Shown: positions 36,501 to 44,851, counted from the first letter of the stretch. The stretch is DNA of 44,851 nt from an uncultured Acidobacteriota bacterium (GCA_937859595.1 CALMAH010000037.1:1-44851), one strand, 5' to 3'. A program made the numbers and translations. The notes: generated by a model from the sequence alone, not told the origin.

Positions 36501-37881
36501 TATCGTTCTTCCCTTCCGTTCGAGTGAAGGTTCGAACTTCGACCGCGGATCTGCCCTCGCGGACGCGCTCACAGGTCGGCTTGGAAATATAAAAGCTCTC
36601 AGGGTGCTTTCGTCGAATACGGCCCGCTTCGCGTCTGCCAGCGGATCGATCGATCTTCGGAGCGATCTCAGGGCGGATTTTGTGGTCCGTGGCAGCCTGA
36701 TCACCGAGAACGGCAGCACAAGCATAAAGGCCGAACTTGCCGACACGGAAACCGGACGGATAATACGGTCGGAAACGTTCGCTAGCGATGACGGCGACCT
36801 GTTCGGCCTCCAATCGCGGATAGCCGAGATGGTGTGGACTGGACTCAATATAGAGCCGCTGCCGCTGGAAAAACAGCAGGTCCAGCGCAGCTACACAAGC
36901 GACGCCAGGGCCTATGAACTCTATTTGATGGGCAAATACCTTATCTCGCGTCGCTCTCCCGCCGACCTGAGACAAGCGATCTCGGCCTTTGGGACAGCCC
37001 TCAACAATGATGGAGAGTTCGCTCAGGCCTACGTTGGAATTGCAGAGGCCTATGCGCTGATCCAGTTGTACGACACGGACCCGCCCGCCGATTCTTACAA
37101 GCTGGCTCGCGAGTATGCCCAAAGAGCTTTGGCGTTTGACGAAGATCTTGCCGAGGCACACGCGATAAACGCCTACATACTGTTCTATGCGGACCGCGAA
37201 AGAACGGAGGCCGAGCTCGGGTTTCGGCGTGCCGTGCAGTTGAATCCATCGCTTGCACAGGCTCACCATTGGTTCGCGCTTTTCCTTTCGGCTACGGGGA
37301 AAAGAACCGAGGCTCTTCAGGAGATCGAAAGCGCCCGCCGACTTGACCCAAGCTCAGCTTCGGTATTGTCTGCCTCTGGGATGGTCAAATTCTATGGCGA
37401 TGATCTCGAAGGTGCGATCGCCGACTGCGACGCCGCTCTTGCGATATTTCCTGATTTCGTTCCGGCGCTAAAGGTAAAACGATGGTCGCTTGCCGCCATG
37501 GGGGATATGGAAAAAGCAGGCGAGGTGTTTGATCGAGAGATAGAGGCCTTCAAAGGGGACCCCGAACATCCGAGCTGGCAGATGATCGCCGCACAAGCGG
37601 GACGTCTCGGCACAACTCCGGAGAACGGGCTCGCTAAACTGGAGGCCGCCGTCGCCGATCCGGAGATCAGAGCAAATCCGTATGCCTATGCGTTCGAGGC
37701 CGCCCTTGCCTATCTTGCGCTCGGCCAAACTGAAAAGGCATTTGTCCAGCTTTTTCGTGCCGAAGCCGCTTCGTCCCACGGCTTCAATTTCCTGAACGTA
37801 GATCCTCGTCTCGAACATATTCGCTCAGATCAAAGATTTTCTCTGCTCTCCGAAAAGCTCGGGTCCAGACGCCCGAAGTAG
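33565..37881 (+). CDS. Ser/Thr protein kinase with two TolB/FlgO-like plus TPR modules
   Basis: I prefer ATG 33565 (MEPERWKKLEEL), the usual start of this kinase class, giving 1438 residues; a TTG at 33538 is possible. An N-terminal helical segment (1-65) precedes a PknB-like kinase domain (about 99-395). It shows GRGGMGAVY, the lysine in VAVKLIK, HRDIKPGN, DFG and TPDYASPEQ, so it should be active. Then comes a TolB/FlgO-like domain (about 425-560) and TPR repeats (about 590-880), with no membrane helix before them. One membrane helix (about 936-958) is followed by a second TolB/FlgO-like domain (about 978-1095) and more TPRs (about 1115-1430). The usual design has one such module, outside the membrane. 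A TATACT (33526-33531) close to the start may be a -10 box; no ribosome-binding site is evident. Confidence 0.9.
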   Translation: MEPERWKKLEELFQAATELPADVRESFLEKNCGGDAALADEVRRLLSSVDDSDDFIERSVWTDGRFLDTEAVNVFADSFDETELQGPEVGLVGKKIGAFRLKEEIGRGGMGAVYLAERADGEFTQRVAVKLIKRGMDTDFIISRFRHERQILASFEHPNIARLLDGGTTEDGVPFFVMEYIDGKTLHEFCDANYYTVTERLELFVKVCSAVSYAHEHQIVHRDIKPGNVLIDRHGAPKLLDFGIAKILDSELIHESVNPTASMLRMLTPDYASPEQLQSGEITPASDLYSLGVLLYELVSGHRPFQIKKKTIAEVTRTVCEEIPTAPSVAVSDPERMLSVYENDVERLADARNTDVENLKEQLEGPLDNIVMKCLAKDPSERYASVNDLVEDIQRYLTGRAVYAPPYSVWSRAASDPLQRISEKSTRLAVLPLAFIDLAPVPGSGETYLGVGLADALITRLSRIRRFIVRPTSSVLRFGKGPTDPIQAGRDLNVQYILDGNIKRAGDRVRVTIQLLDVSENAAIWATSIDDRLTDVLALEDTVANHVLEAMLPQLESGDLENYTRRGTDVPEAFDHYLKGRFNFNKFTEEGLATAFIHFHHAIAADPRYALAYTGIADYYNWLGILGVLPPQDCFDPAIEAARKAIQLDPELSNAHSSLGFSIHAGRYDQTEAEKQLRRALELDPANSNAYVWLGIVLFTQGRFDEGFRFARQATEFDPLSPFAHHNIGWALYYARRYEEAAEQYRKVVSTFPGYGLGHYGLAKVLRSLGETDEALAESRKASELMDRGIFARLGEAESYALAKNDSAAEEILAELGELSRRRYVSPYMKALVYARLGQNEQVLDLLEESLGSNDAWLNWAASEPAFDPVHDEPRFRKIIEAVRRMSPGKNSMGQPNPALVEINRTGIHDQTTLIADQLPTAETLPMLSRIRPGRTGVFAGAAVFLIAVILGAAHFIVRPLVSDTPTSTQAFSNPNPTLIVLPFRSSEGSNFDRGSALADALTGRLGNIKALRVLSSNTARFASASGSIDLRSDLRADFVVRGSLITENGSTSIKAELADTETGRIIRSETFASDDGDLFGLQSRIAEMVWTGLNIEPLPLEKQQVQRSYTSDARAYELYLMGKYLISRRSPADLRQAISAFGTALNNDGEFAQAYVGIAEAYALIQLYDTDPPADSYKLAREYAQRALAFDEDLAEAHAINAYILFYADRERTEAELGFRRAVQLNPSLAQAHHWFALFLSATGKRTEALQEIESARRLDPSSASVLSASGMVKFYGDDLEGAIADCDAALAIFPDFVPALKVKRWSLAAMGDMEKAGEVFDREIEAFKGDPEHPSWQMIAAQAGRLGTTPENGLAKLEAAVADPEIRANPYAYAFEAALAYLALGQTEKAFVQLFRAEAASSHGFNFLNVDPRLEHIRSDQRFSLLSEKLGSRRPK

Positions 37882-38001
37882 GCGCCCGTTCGTCCCGTCT
37901 ATCTGCTTTTGTTTCGAGCGGCTCGCCTTACGTTCTTGTTGCAGACCCTCAATGCGTGTTTCTAATAACGTTTGCATCAAGATGCAGCGCCTCGAACAGC
38001 G

Positions 38002-40302
38002 TCATCGTGCGTTCGTCCATTTCGTCAGCATGGCGGCGGCGGGCAGCGTGCCGGTGTTCTCCAACCGTATCCGCCAGGTGCCAGGCTCGGTTCTCCGCCC
38101 GATATAGATCGAACGGAATATGCCGAATGACTCTGGCGATCCGGCTTTCTGCGAGGCCGCTTCGTTGCCCCGAGCGTCTATCAGCGTCACCGAAATTGCA
38201 GAATTCGCCATGAATGTCATGCCCAGGTCGTCAGCCGCCTCTATCGGCATCTCTATCTCTCGTGTTTCGCCCTGTTCGAGGTGTTCCCATTTCGCAAACG
38301 GTGCCCTCTCGCGGGGTGTCGCCTCTGCCCGGTAGCTCGCCCCGTAGTATCGCCTGCGGGGGTCAAACCCATCACCCGGGTCCGTACGAAGCAGCGAGAT
38401 ATGCCCTGGAAACTGGGGCAATTCTGGCGGGTCGGGATTGTGGTTGCCCTTGGGCCCGATGGCAAGCCGCGGTTTTACGAACGAAGAGAAATCCGCCGTT
38501 CCGGTCAGGTCGGTATGCAGGCTTTTCGACCGTGCATTGTCCTTTATCTGCCAGATGGCGGACGGTACGGAGACGACGCCGTCGTTCCAGACCACCGATT
38601 TGCACATCGTCGGGAGCGGGTCCCCCGCAAGCACCGAAAACTTGACACCCTTTCGGGCAGTATTGATACGGTTGAAACCGGCCACGTAATCCTGCTGAAG
38701 CTGGCGGACGGCCTCAACCTGTTTGCCGACCACCTCGAACGCCAGATTCATCACATCCGCACACGGCGAACCCATGTTCGGCGTCCCGAGCATTATCAGC
38801 CGGGCGACCTTTGGCCGGCCGTCTGGCGAATCGGTCGGCATTATCTGGCTGATGTAATACCGCGAGATAAGCCCGCCCATCGAGTGAGCAACGATATCCA
38901 CGTGCCAGGCATTGCGGTCCTCCTGTGCGTATTTGATGTATTTCTCAAGCTCACGGGCGTTCTCGGCTATCGAATTCGTCGGACCGGTTGACATAAAAGC
39001 GCCGCCGGTGTTCATCACACCCTTGTCCGGACGCTCGCCGACCGGGAACGCCTTCCAGTCATAGCTGTGCGATGTCGTCAGGATGTTCTGCCACGACTCC
39101 CATGCATGCCAGCTGCTCCAGAGGCCATGCACCAGCACAACGGGCTTTGGCGCGACCTTGAGATTTTTTGTCATCTCGTCGGTCTTCTTTCCGTTTTCCT
39201 CGAGCTCGGCCTTTATCCGCTGAAGAAGACGCGGCCTGCCATCGTCGTACCACGAATAGCCCGACGAATCCCACACCATCTCGACCTCTCTTGATTCACC
39301 CGGATCGACCCGCACGGAGATCTCGCCGCCTTCGAGGAGCCCGTCGGGCCTGGCCCCGTCCCATTTGTCGCCCTTATAGGTCTCCTTTAGCTTGATGTCC
39401 GCATATTTCGTCTCGCCCGAGGTGTTAAGGACATCTACTTTTATCTTTACTAGATTTCCGTCGATCGTCCCTCTTTGTTCGGCGATCTCCGCCCAGTCGT
39501 TCCAGTTCGGAAACTTCATTTCTTCAAAACGAAGATCCGTTATCCGCAGGTCGGCACCGCATTTCTGCAGGTTCCAGCTGATGGTCTCGGTCACATTCTG
39601 CCACGTTCTGGTATAGCTGCCGCTGATGCGGTTGGGGTCGGAGGGGTTTATCCGATGCGTGCCGTCGGTGGTCAGCGAATTGCCGTCAACCGTGGTCGGG
39701 GTCGATGGCATCGTCAGCGTCTTGCCCTCTTTCGGCGTGCATTGGCCGCTAAAAGAGGATGTCTGCAGGCCGGTGGTTTCCCCCTGTATCTGCGGCAGCC
39801 CCACGCTGACCGCGTAGGTCCCGTCGGCATTTACACCGACCGAGACATTTGCTTCCGTCTGCTGGCTGGCGGAGGTCTGCGTCTGTGAGGTGAACGTCCC
39901 GTGCATGTCGCGCCACGTCTTTCCACGGTCGCACGAATTCTTTTCGACGGCGTTTGTGGTCTCGGTGGCGGTAAATCGATGGCTGATGCTTGCCCGTCCG
40001 CGGCTCGAACTGCCTCCGTCCGGCGATCCGACGACACCCACGTTCGCCGTATATTGATACTGCATCTCTGACCTGGTCGTGTCCCTTCCCCTGCCCGAAA
40101 CGCGGTCCACCGTCTTCGAGTCCGACATCGATTGAGCCCGCGTATAGCGGATCGTCCCCGTCCACGCACCGGAACATTTTGCGGCCGCCGTCCGGCTGTT
40201 CGCCGCAGAGGCATTTCTCGCCTGTGCAAGAACGGAAGCGTCGGCCGAGAACAGGCCGAGCAGGAACAGACAAACGAATATCATTCTCACGGATCGCAGC
40301 AT
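38002..40302 (-). CDS. Secreted alpha/beta hydrolase (lipase-like)
   Basis: A 766-residue exported protein. The start is ATG 40302 (MLRSVRMIFVCLF) because AGGAAAG lies 7 bases ahead; a signal peptide ends near SVLAQA. The first 370 residues are beta-rich and Ser/Thr-rich with a CARDB-like segment (about 250-370, VDVLNTSGETKYADIKLK). The hydrolase domain follows, with oxyanion motif VLVHGLWSS (about 387), nucleophile AHSMGG (Ser about 472), Asp in WNDGVVSV (about 575) and His in SLHTDL (about 594). This is the triad of PGAP1/LipA-like lipases and esterases. The C-terminus (about 680-766) is another beta domain resembling pre-peptidase C-terminal domains. It is convergent with the kinase gene; the substrate is unknown. 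Confidence 0.88.
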   Translation of the reverse strand: MLRSVRMIFVCLFLLGLFSADASVLAQARNASAANSRTAAAKCSGAWTGTIRYTRAQSMSDSKTVDRVSGRGRDTTRSEMQYQYTANVGVVGSPDGGSSSRGRASISHRFTATETTNAVEKNSCDRGKTWRDMHGTFTSQTQTSASQQTEANVSVGVNADGTYAVSVGLPQIQGETTGLQTSSFSGQCTPKEGKTLTMPSTPTTVDGNSLTTDGTHRINPSDPNRISGSYTRTWQNVTETISWNLQKCGADLRITDLRFEEMKFPNWNDWAEIAEQRGTIDGNLVKIKVDVLNTSGETKYADIKLKETYKGDKWDGARPDGLLEGGEISVRVDPGESREVEMVWDSSGYSWYDDGRPRLLQRIKAELEENGKKTDEMTKNLKVAPKPVVLVHGLWSSWHAWESWQNILTTSHSYDWKAFPVGERPDKGVMNTGGAFMSTGPTNSIAENARELEKYIKYAQEDRNAWHVDIVAHSMGGLISRYYISQIMPTDSPDGRPKVARLIMLGTPNMGSPCADVMNLAFEVVGKQVEAVRQLQQDYVAGFNRINTARKGVKFSVLAGDPLPTMCKSVVWNDGVVSVPSAIWQIKDNARSKSLHTDLTGTADFSSFVKPRLAIGPKGNHNPDPPELPQFPGHISLLRTDPGDGFDPRRRYYGASYRAEATPRERAPFAKWEHLEQGETREIEMPIEAADDLGMTFMANSAISVTLIDARGNEAASQKAGSPESFGIFRSIYIGRRTEPGTWRIRLENTGTLPAAAMLTKWTNAR

Positions 40303-40390
40303 AGTAACTTTCCTCCAACCTACACGCGACAACCGCCCGAGAAACATATCACCGATCCCTTCTATCGAATTACCCCCTGCCTTCCTCAGA

Positions 40391-40515
40391 GAATTACCAC
40401 TAGCTTCAGCTGGTGGACGCCGACTAAATCTGAATTACCACTAGCTTCAGCCAGTGGAAACGGCATACAAAAAAAGCACCGGGCTTTAGCCCAATTCCAA
40501 CTAGCTTTCGCCGGT
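40391..40515. repeat. REP-like palindromes, four short elements
   Basis: CCACTAGC-TTCA-GCTGGTGG (40397-40416) and CCACTAGC-TTCA-GCCAGTGG (40438-40457) share the preceding GAATTA and lie 41 bases apart. They are followed by GGGCT-TT-AGCCC (40481-40492) and a diverged copy CCAACTAGC ... GCCGGT (40497-40515). Each forms a small stem with a TTCA, TT or TTCG centre, typical of repetitive extragenic palindromes. They sit between the end of the methyltransferase gene and the start of the hydrolase gene. No REP-associated transposase is in the window. Confidence 0.75.
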
Positions 40516-40525
40516 CCGCAAAGCC

Positions 40526-41572
40526 CTAAGCCTTTACCGCCTCGACAATACCGACCGGGCTTTTCGTTTCAATTATCCGCGTCATCTTAAAACCGGCCCG
40601 CGCCAGCAGCGATCCAAACTCTGCCGGGGTCCTCTCCATACCGCCGGGCGAGACCAGCATTTCGAGATCCATTATCTTGCCAAAGTGTTCCGTGTTGCCC
40701 TCCGGGATCACGGTATCGATTATCAGCACTTTTGCGTTGTCCGGCGCATTCGCCCTTATGTTCCCGAGGATCTTCGCGTTCTTGTCGTCGTACCAGTCGT
40801 GGATGATGTGCTTCATAAAGTAGATATCCGCCGTCACAGGGATCGCCTCGGTAAAATCGCCGGCAACATATTCAACACGGTCCGCAACGCCATAGCTTTC
40901 GACCATAGCCGGCGCCCCCTCGAGCACATAAGGTATCTCAAAAAGAACACCCTTAACGCCCGGGTTGGCTTTCAGGATCGCGGCAAGCAAATGCCCGTGG
41001 CCGCCCGCGATGTCGGCGATAGTCCCCGCCGATGAGAAATCGTACGCCTCGATGATCGCCGGTATCGTCTGATGTGAGAACGAGGTCATCGCCCGATTGA
41101 AGATATCCCCAAGCTCCCTGTTCGTCTCATAAAGCGTCTCGAACGCGGGTTCGCCGTGTACCTTTTCCCAGGCGGTCTCGCCTGTCTTTACGCTGTGGAT
41201 CATCTGGCCGTAAACCTTCCAGTGTTCGGGTTCGTTCATCCAGAGCGTTAGGTATTTCGCACTCTCCGGATGGTCTTCACGCAGGAGGTCGCTCGCCGGC
41301 GTATTCGCAAACGTACGCGGTGCGGTCTCGGTAAATATGCCTGTCATCGCCAGCGCACGCAGCACCCGATAGAGCGCATGTTCGTGTGCCGAGGTCGCCA
41401 CGGCGAGATATTCCGTCGATTTGGGGCCGTCCGCGAGCAGGTCCGGCACACCAAGCTTCGTTGCGCAATAAACTGCCTGTGCAAGAAAGGGTGCTCCGAT
41501 CAATTGCATCACTTGTTCCGCCGGTGAAATGGTTCGAGCATCATGGTCAGGAGCGGGCATTTGTGTTGTCAT
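40526..41572 (-). CDS. SAM-dependent O-methyltransferase, ASMT/plant-type family
   Basis: A 348-residue class I methyltransferase. I chose ATG 41572 because CGGAGAAAA lies about 7 bases ahead; a Met further upstream (41623) lacks this. The N-terminal winged-helix dimerisation domain (about 20-105, LIGAPFLAQAVYCATKLGVPDLL) precedes the SAM domain with IADIAGGHGHLLAAIL. The motif HIIHDWYDDKNAKIL includes the His-Asp pair that acts as general base in this family. The PGGMERTPAEFGSLLARAGF segment ends the domain. Relatives methylate phenolic or polyketide hydroxyls. There is no biosynthetic cluster beside it, so the substrate is open. The REP-like palindromes begin 11 bases after its stop. Confidence 0.9.
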   Translation of the reverse strand: MTTQMPAPDHDARTISPAEQVMQLIGAPFLAQAVYCATKLGVPDLLADGPKSTEYLAVATSAHEHALYRVLRALAMTGIFTETAPRTFANTPASDLLREDHPESAKYLTLWMNEPEHWKVYGQMIHSVKTGETAWEKVHGEPAFETLYETNRELGDIFNRAMTSFSHQTIPAIIEAYDFSSAGTIADIAGGHGHLLAAILKANPGVKGVLFEIPYVLEGAPAMVESYGVADRVEYVAGDFTEAIPVTADIYFMKHIIHDWYDDKNAKILGNIRANAPDNAKVLIIDTVIPEGNTEHFGKIMDLEMLVSPGGMERTPAEFGSLLARAGFKMTRIIETKSPVGIVEAVKA

Positions 41573-41785
41573 AGTCGTTTTCTCCGTGGTTTCCGGATCG
41601 TCTCCGGTCATTTTTTGGGTCAACTTTAACGCGAATTTGTTCCGGCAATAGTATCACGCTTCGGTTTCCGGCATTGTTTTTTTCTCCGGTTCACAGCGTC
41701 TCAAAGCCGCATCCACAGACCCGGCGCGAAAAACGCCGCCTGCGTTTCGTGTACAGAGGTGTTGGGGGTGGTCTCGCCGGGTCGA

Positions 41786-44602
41786 TCAGCGGTGAAATGT
41801 GCAAAAGGCTTTTGGTTCGCGGCCTTCTACGAATGTTCGCGATTCGCGCACCGGGCAATTTGATGTCGCCCTCAGAGCCGATAGCGGACATACCGTAACG
41901 GCCACTCCGCCGGGCCGTTCGGCGGGTGGCGGGCCGGGTTCGCCGGAGCCTGCCTTGTTGGCCTGGTCTATCGTGTCCTGCCATGTGCCGCTTAGCGGTG
42001 TCGCCGCCGCGTTGGGGCCGCCTTCCGGATATTCGTCCGGGTCATAGGGCTCGTCTGTTAGCAGCTTGCGGTTTGGTATCGTCCCGCTGATAAAAAGCTC
42101 TATCCGCCTGAACTCCGCCGGCACGTCCGTCACGAATATCTCCTCGCGTTCCGGCACTTCTTCCACGGCCCATGCCGGGTCGTCGAGTGCCGGGTCGTTT
42201 GGCGTCTCTTTGGGCGTCGGCGTCGGCGTCGCGGCGGCCGTCTCCTGTCCGTCCAGCTCGCGTATCAGCGTGCCGTACCGGATGTCTATCTCCGCACGCC
42301 TTACGCCGGGCGGCATCGACCAGTCGCCGTTCCATTCGGGATAGTGCGCCAGAGCCTCTTTCATAAAATCTGCCCAGATCGGCATTGCCGAATCCGAACC
42401 CTTTAGCCCAAGATCGTCGTTGTTATCAAAACCGACATACACCACCGTTACCAGTTCGGGAGTAAATCCGGCAAACCACCCGTCGCGCGAGGTGCCGGTC
42501 TTGCCGGCGTAGGCTGTCTTCCCGTTCTGGTTTCGGAACCCCCAACCCTGCAGCTGTGCCGCCGTTCCCCGGTTTACGATGTCCTTCATAATGTCGTTCA
42601 TTATGTAGGCGACGTCCGGCCTTAGAACGTTCTGCTTGTCCGGTGTCGGGGCCACGCGGGTCGAGCCGTCGCCGCGGGTGACCTTTGTTATCGGCATCGG
42701 CAGCACACGGTCGCCCAGATTTGCAAACGCCGTATATGCTGTGGCCACCTGCAGCGGCGTCGCCTCGGCCGTGCCTAGCGCCATCGAAGGATATGCCCGC
42801 TCAACCCTTGGCATCCCGGCCCGTGCGGCGAGATTCATCACCCGCCCTACGTTTACCTGCATCGCCAGGTCCACCGTAATGGTGTTTTTGCTGCGGACCA
42901 GCGCATCGCGGAGCGTAAGGTCCTGATTGGTGAAAAAATCGCCAAAGTTGCTCGGCGCATAGGTGTTTCGGTCAAAGGTAAAGACCTTTCGTTCGTCCTT
43001 GAAAACCGTCGCCGCTGTAAACACCCGGGACGCCGGCTCATATGCCGAGTTTATCGCCGCCGCATAAACAAAAGGCTTAAATACCGAGCCCGGCTGGCGC
43101 ATCGCGCTGGTCGCCCGGTTAAACTGGTTGTCCAGAAAGTCGCGTCCGCCCACCATCGCGACTATCTCTCCGGTCGTGGGGCGTATCGCCACCAGAGCCG
43201 CGTTCAATCCGCCGGTCGGCTTTTTCCTGAAAAGTTTTTCCAGCCTTTCCAGCCGCCGTGCGACTATCTCATAGGCGATCCGCTGTAGATCCGGGTCGAT
43301 CGACGTATAGACCCGCAGATGCTGCAGGGCGTCCGGGTCGGCAACCAATTTCGGCAGCTCGTCGATGACATGCTGTGAGAAATAGGGCATTCCCTGCAGG
43401 TCCTGTCGGCTTGAGATCTGTCTGAGTTCCAGTTTTGTTGACTTCGCTTTCTCGTACTGCTGATAGGAGATCTCCCCGACCTCCAGCATCGATTCGAGCA
43501 CCTGATTGCGGCGTTCTTCCACCCGTTCGGTGTTCTTATAGGGGTTATAGCGGTTCGGGCTGCGGAGTATACCCGCCAAAAATGCGGCCTCGTGAAGCTC
43601 CAGCTGAGAAACGTCCTTTCCGAAATAGGCGTCCGCCGCCTCGCCGACACCGTAGATCGAAACACCCATCTGCTGGCCCAGATAGACCTGATTCACATAG
43701 AGCGTAAAGATCTCTTCCTTACTGAGCCTTGTTTCCAGGATCACGGACATAAAGGCTTCCGTGGCCTTTCGCTCGTAGGTCGGCTCGTTCGTTAACAGCA
43801 GATTTTTTACAAGCTGCTGGGTAATTGACGATCCGCCCTGATTTGCAAGCGCCGCGTTGTCCTCGCCCTCGTAACGCTTCCAGAGCGCTCTGGCGATACC
43901 GCGAAAGTTTACGCCGTAATGGTCAAAAAACGCCCGGTCTTCCGTTACGGTGATCGCTTTTATCAGGTGCGGCGGCAGATCCGCAAACTTTACGGTCTTG
44001 CGTCGCCCGTCGCCCTCGCCGGCTATCGTGCTGAGCATTTTGGGCTCGAGCCTTACTGCCTCCAACTCTCTGCCGGCTTCCAGATCATTGATCTTTGCGA
44101 CCGTTTTGCCGTCCTTCGCAAATGAGATCGACACATTTGGAAATTCCTTTACGCCGTCAATTATCGCCGTATATCCGGGTTCTATCAGCAGGTCGCTCCC
44201 GACCACCGAATACCGGCTGCGTTCCGGGTCTGCCCTGTCGCTCTTTTCGATGTAACCGGCACGTTTGAGATATCCGATCATCTCCTCCGGCGTGGCCGCG
44301 TCACCTTTACGGAGCCGTTTCGGAGCGGAATAGATGCCGGCCGATGGCGTAAAGACCTCGCCGCTCAAAAGGCGGCGATCGATCGTATCCGAAAAAAGGA
44401 ACCAGAAATATGAAAGAGTGAAAAAACCGGCAAGTAGCAAAATACCTGCGGCCGTGGCCGTCCAGACATTAAAGAACCAGCCAAGCACCCGGCGAAACCG
44501 GGATCTGGGACTGATCTTTTCGACATTTGCGCGGCGCGCCTTGACCCAGGCTCTCGGCGGCTGCCGGCTGCGAAATTTTTTTACGGCTTGTCGGTCTTGC
44601 AT
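41786..44602 (-). CDS. Class A penicillin-binding protein (PBP1-type, transglycosylase/transpeptidase)
   Basis: A bifunctional peptidoglycan synthase of 938 residues. A basic N-terminus precedes one membrane helix (about 45-70) and a small PBP1B-like domain (about 80-190). The GT51 glycosyltransferase domain has catalytic Glu in TEDRAFFDH (about 220) and GGSSITQQLVKNLLLT. The transpeptidase domain has SVFK in RQPGSVFKPF (about 504), the SKN motif in RSKNTITV and KTGTS (about 700). The tail (about 790-938) is rich in Pro, Thr and Glu with two cysteine-containing stretches near the end. The small domain after the helix favours a PBP1B-like over a PBP1A-like assignment. It is divergent from the epimerase gene at 44701. 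Confidence 0.95.
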   Translation of the reverse strand: MQDRQAVKKFRSRQPPRAWVKARRANVEKISPRSRFRRVLGWFFNVWTATAAGILLLAGFFTLSYFWFLFSDTIDRRLLSGEVFTPSAGIYSAPKRLRKGDAATPEEMIGYLKRAGYIEKSDRADPERSRYSVVGSDLLIEPGYTAIIDGVKEFPNVSISFAKDGKTVAKINDLEAGRELEAVRLEPKMLSTIAGEGDGRRKTVKFADLPPHLIKAITVTEDRAFFDHYGVNFRGIARALWKRYEGEDNAALANQGGSSITQQLVKNLLLTNEPTYERKATEAFMSVILETRLSKEEIFTLYVNQVYLGQQMGVSIYGVGEAADAYFGKDVSQLELHEAAFLAGILRSPNRYNPYKNTERVEERRNQVLESMLEVGEISYQQYEKAKSTKLELRQISSRQDLQGMPYFSQHVIDELPKLVADPDALQHLRVYTSIDPDLQRIAYEIVARRLERLEKLFRKKPTGGLNAALVAIRPTTGEIVAMVGGRDFLDNQFNRATSAMRQPGSVFKPFVYAAAINSAYEPASRVFTAATVFKDERKVFTFDRNTYAPSNFGDFFTNQDLTLRDALVRSKNTITVDLAMQVNVGRVMNLAARAGMPRVERAYPSMALGTAEATPLQVATAYTAFANLGDRVLPMPITKVTRGDGSTRVAPTPDKQNVLRPDVAYIMNDIMKDIVNRGTAAQLQGWGFRNQNGKTAYAGKTGTSRDGWFAGFTPELVTVVYVGFDNNDDLGLKGSDSAMPIWADFMKEALAHYPEWNGDWSMPPGVRRAEIDIRYGTLIRELDGQETAAATPTPTPKETPNDPALDDPAWAVEEVPEREEIFVTDVPAEFRRIELFISGTIPNRKLLTDEPYDPDEYPEGGPNAAATPLSGTWQDTIDQANKAGSGEPGPPPAERPGGVAVTVCPLSALRATSNCPVRESRTFVEGREPKAFCTFHR

Positions 44603-44700
44603 TTCCCCTGAGCGGCAAAGGATTAGAGGGGTTTCGATTTCGGGCAGTTGCCCTGTAAGATTCTAATTGTTTGGACCCTTCGTGTCTAGCGTTTTTAACT

Positions 44701-44851
44701 GTGAAGATACTTGTTACCGGCGGCAGCGGCTATCTCGGAAGCCATATTCGCGAGTATTTCGGCGGGGAAGAACTCCCCCCCCCGGCCGGCCCTTGTCTTC
44801 TCCAACCTTCGGACCGGCAGAGGGGCCGCGGCCTTTTCCGGGGGGTTCCTC
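44701..44851 (+). CDS. NAD-dependent epimerase/dehydratase, 5' fragment
   Basis: A GTG start at 44701 gives MKILVTGGSGYLGSHIREYF, an extended-SDR Rossmann start with the GGxGYxG cofactor motif. It is cut by the window end. After about residue 25 the reading becomes doubtful: a run of ten C (44776-44785) and a run of six G (44839-44844) near the very end suggest base-calling errors. A one-base shift restores a plausible protein (ALVFSNLRTGRGAAAF). Only the first 20 or so residues should be trusted. Confidence 0.65.
   Translation, partial: MKILVTGGSGYLGSHIREYFGGEELPPPAGPCLLQPSDRQRGRGLFRGVP

Noticed and set aside
33646..37818. Several minus-strand open frames of 100-260 codons
   Set aside because: They are the reverse of the giant kinase gene in a GC-rich codon pattern; none shows a domain or start signal.
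41725..41742. Terminator GGCG-CGCC after the PBP gene
   Set aside because: The stem is only four pairs and no T-run follows on the relevant strand.

Overview
The window looks like chromosomal DNA of a Gram-negative soil or environmental bacterium, most probably an acidobacterium of the Blastocatellia/Pyrinomonadales type. That placement is an inference. It rests on the mix of a very large Ser/Thr kinase with TPR repeats, an HD-GYP sensor, RNase J, long-form HPF, HPr kinase, sigma-54, LPS-export genes, and GC-rich coding DNA. There is no rRNA or other taxonomic marker, and I saw no tRNA, rRNA or CRISPR array.

Layout. 1-410 holds a small family of inverted repeats whose stems change while the loop stays the same. 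410-2008 (-) is a secreted M28 metallopeptidase interrupted by an in-frame TAG. 2287-4087 (+) holds four small genes: a possible permuted papain-like protein, a DUF1304 membrane protein, a 39-residue membrane peptide and an unknown protein. Then come rimO (-), a small membrane protein (+) and a TgpA-type transglutaminase (-). 8463-20328 (-) is a dense cluster. In transcription order it is uppP, recJ, an LptC/LptA-type protein, lptB, rpoN, hpf, hprK, rapZ, a mannose-type EIIA, HPr and arginase. This is an envelope/LPS-export block joined to a regulatory phosphotransfer block (HPr, its Ser kinase, EIIA, RapZ, sigma-54). No sugar permease or Enzyme I is present here.

20329-21490 is a repeat-rich gap with 21-bp, 42-bp and 7-bp periodic repeats. 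It is followed by an AT-richer two-gene module, 21491-23661 (+): an ABC/SMC-like ATPase overlapping a DUF4435 TOPRIM-like protein. This resembles a PARIS-type (AriA/AriB) anti-phage system and is the clearest accessory element. 23849-29399 (-) returns to housekeeping genes: ftsY, ribD, rsmA, RNase J and an SDR. 29506-33424 (-) is an HD-GYP sensor overlapping a zinc-finger membrane protein. Divergent from it is a 1438-residue kinase with two TolB/FlgO-like plus TPR modules. The right end holds a secreted alpha/beta hydrolase, REP-like palindromes, an O-methyltransferase, a class A penicillin-binding protein and the start of an NAD-dependent epimerase cut by the window edge.

Main points for follow-up: the ATPase-DUF4435 module in its repeat-rich setting; the covarying hairpins at 1-192; the amber-interrupted peptidase; RapZ with Met in place of the Walker A lysine; RibD with His in place of a zinc cysteine; and the kinase with duplicated sensor modules.
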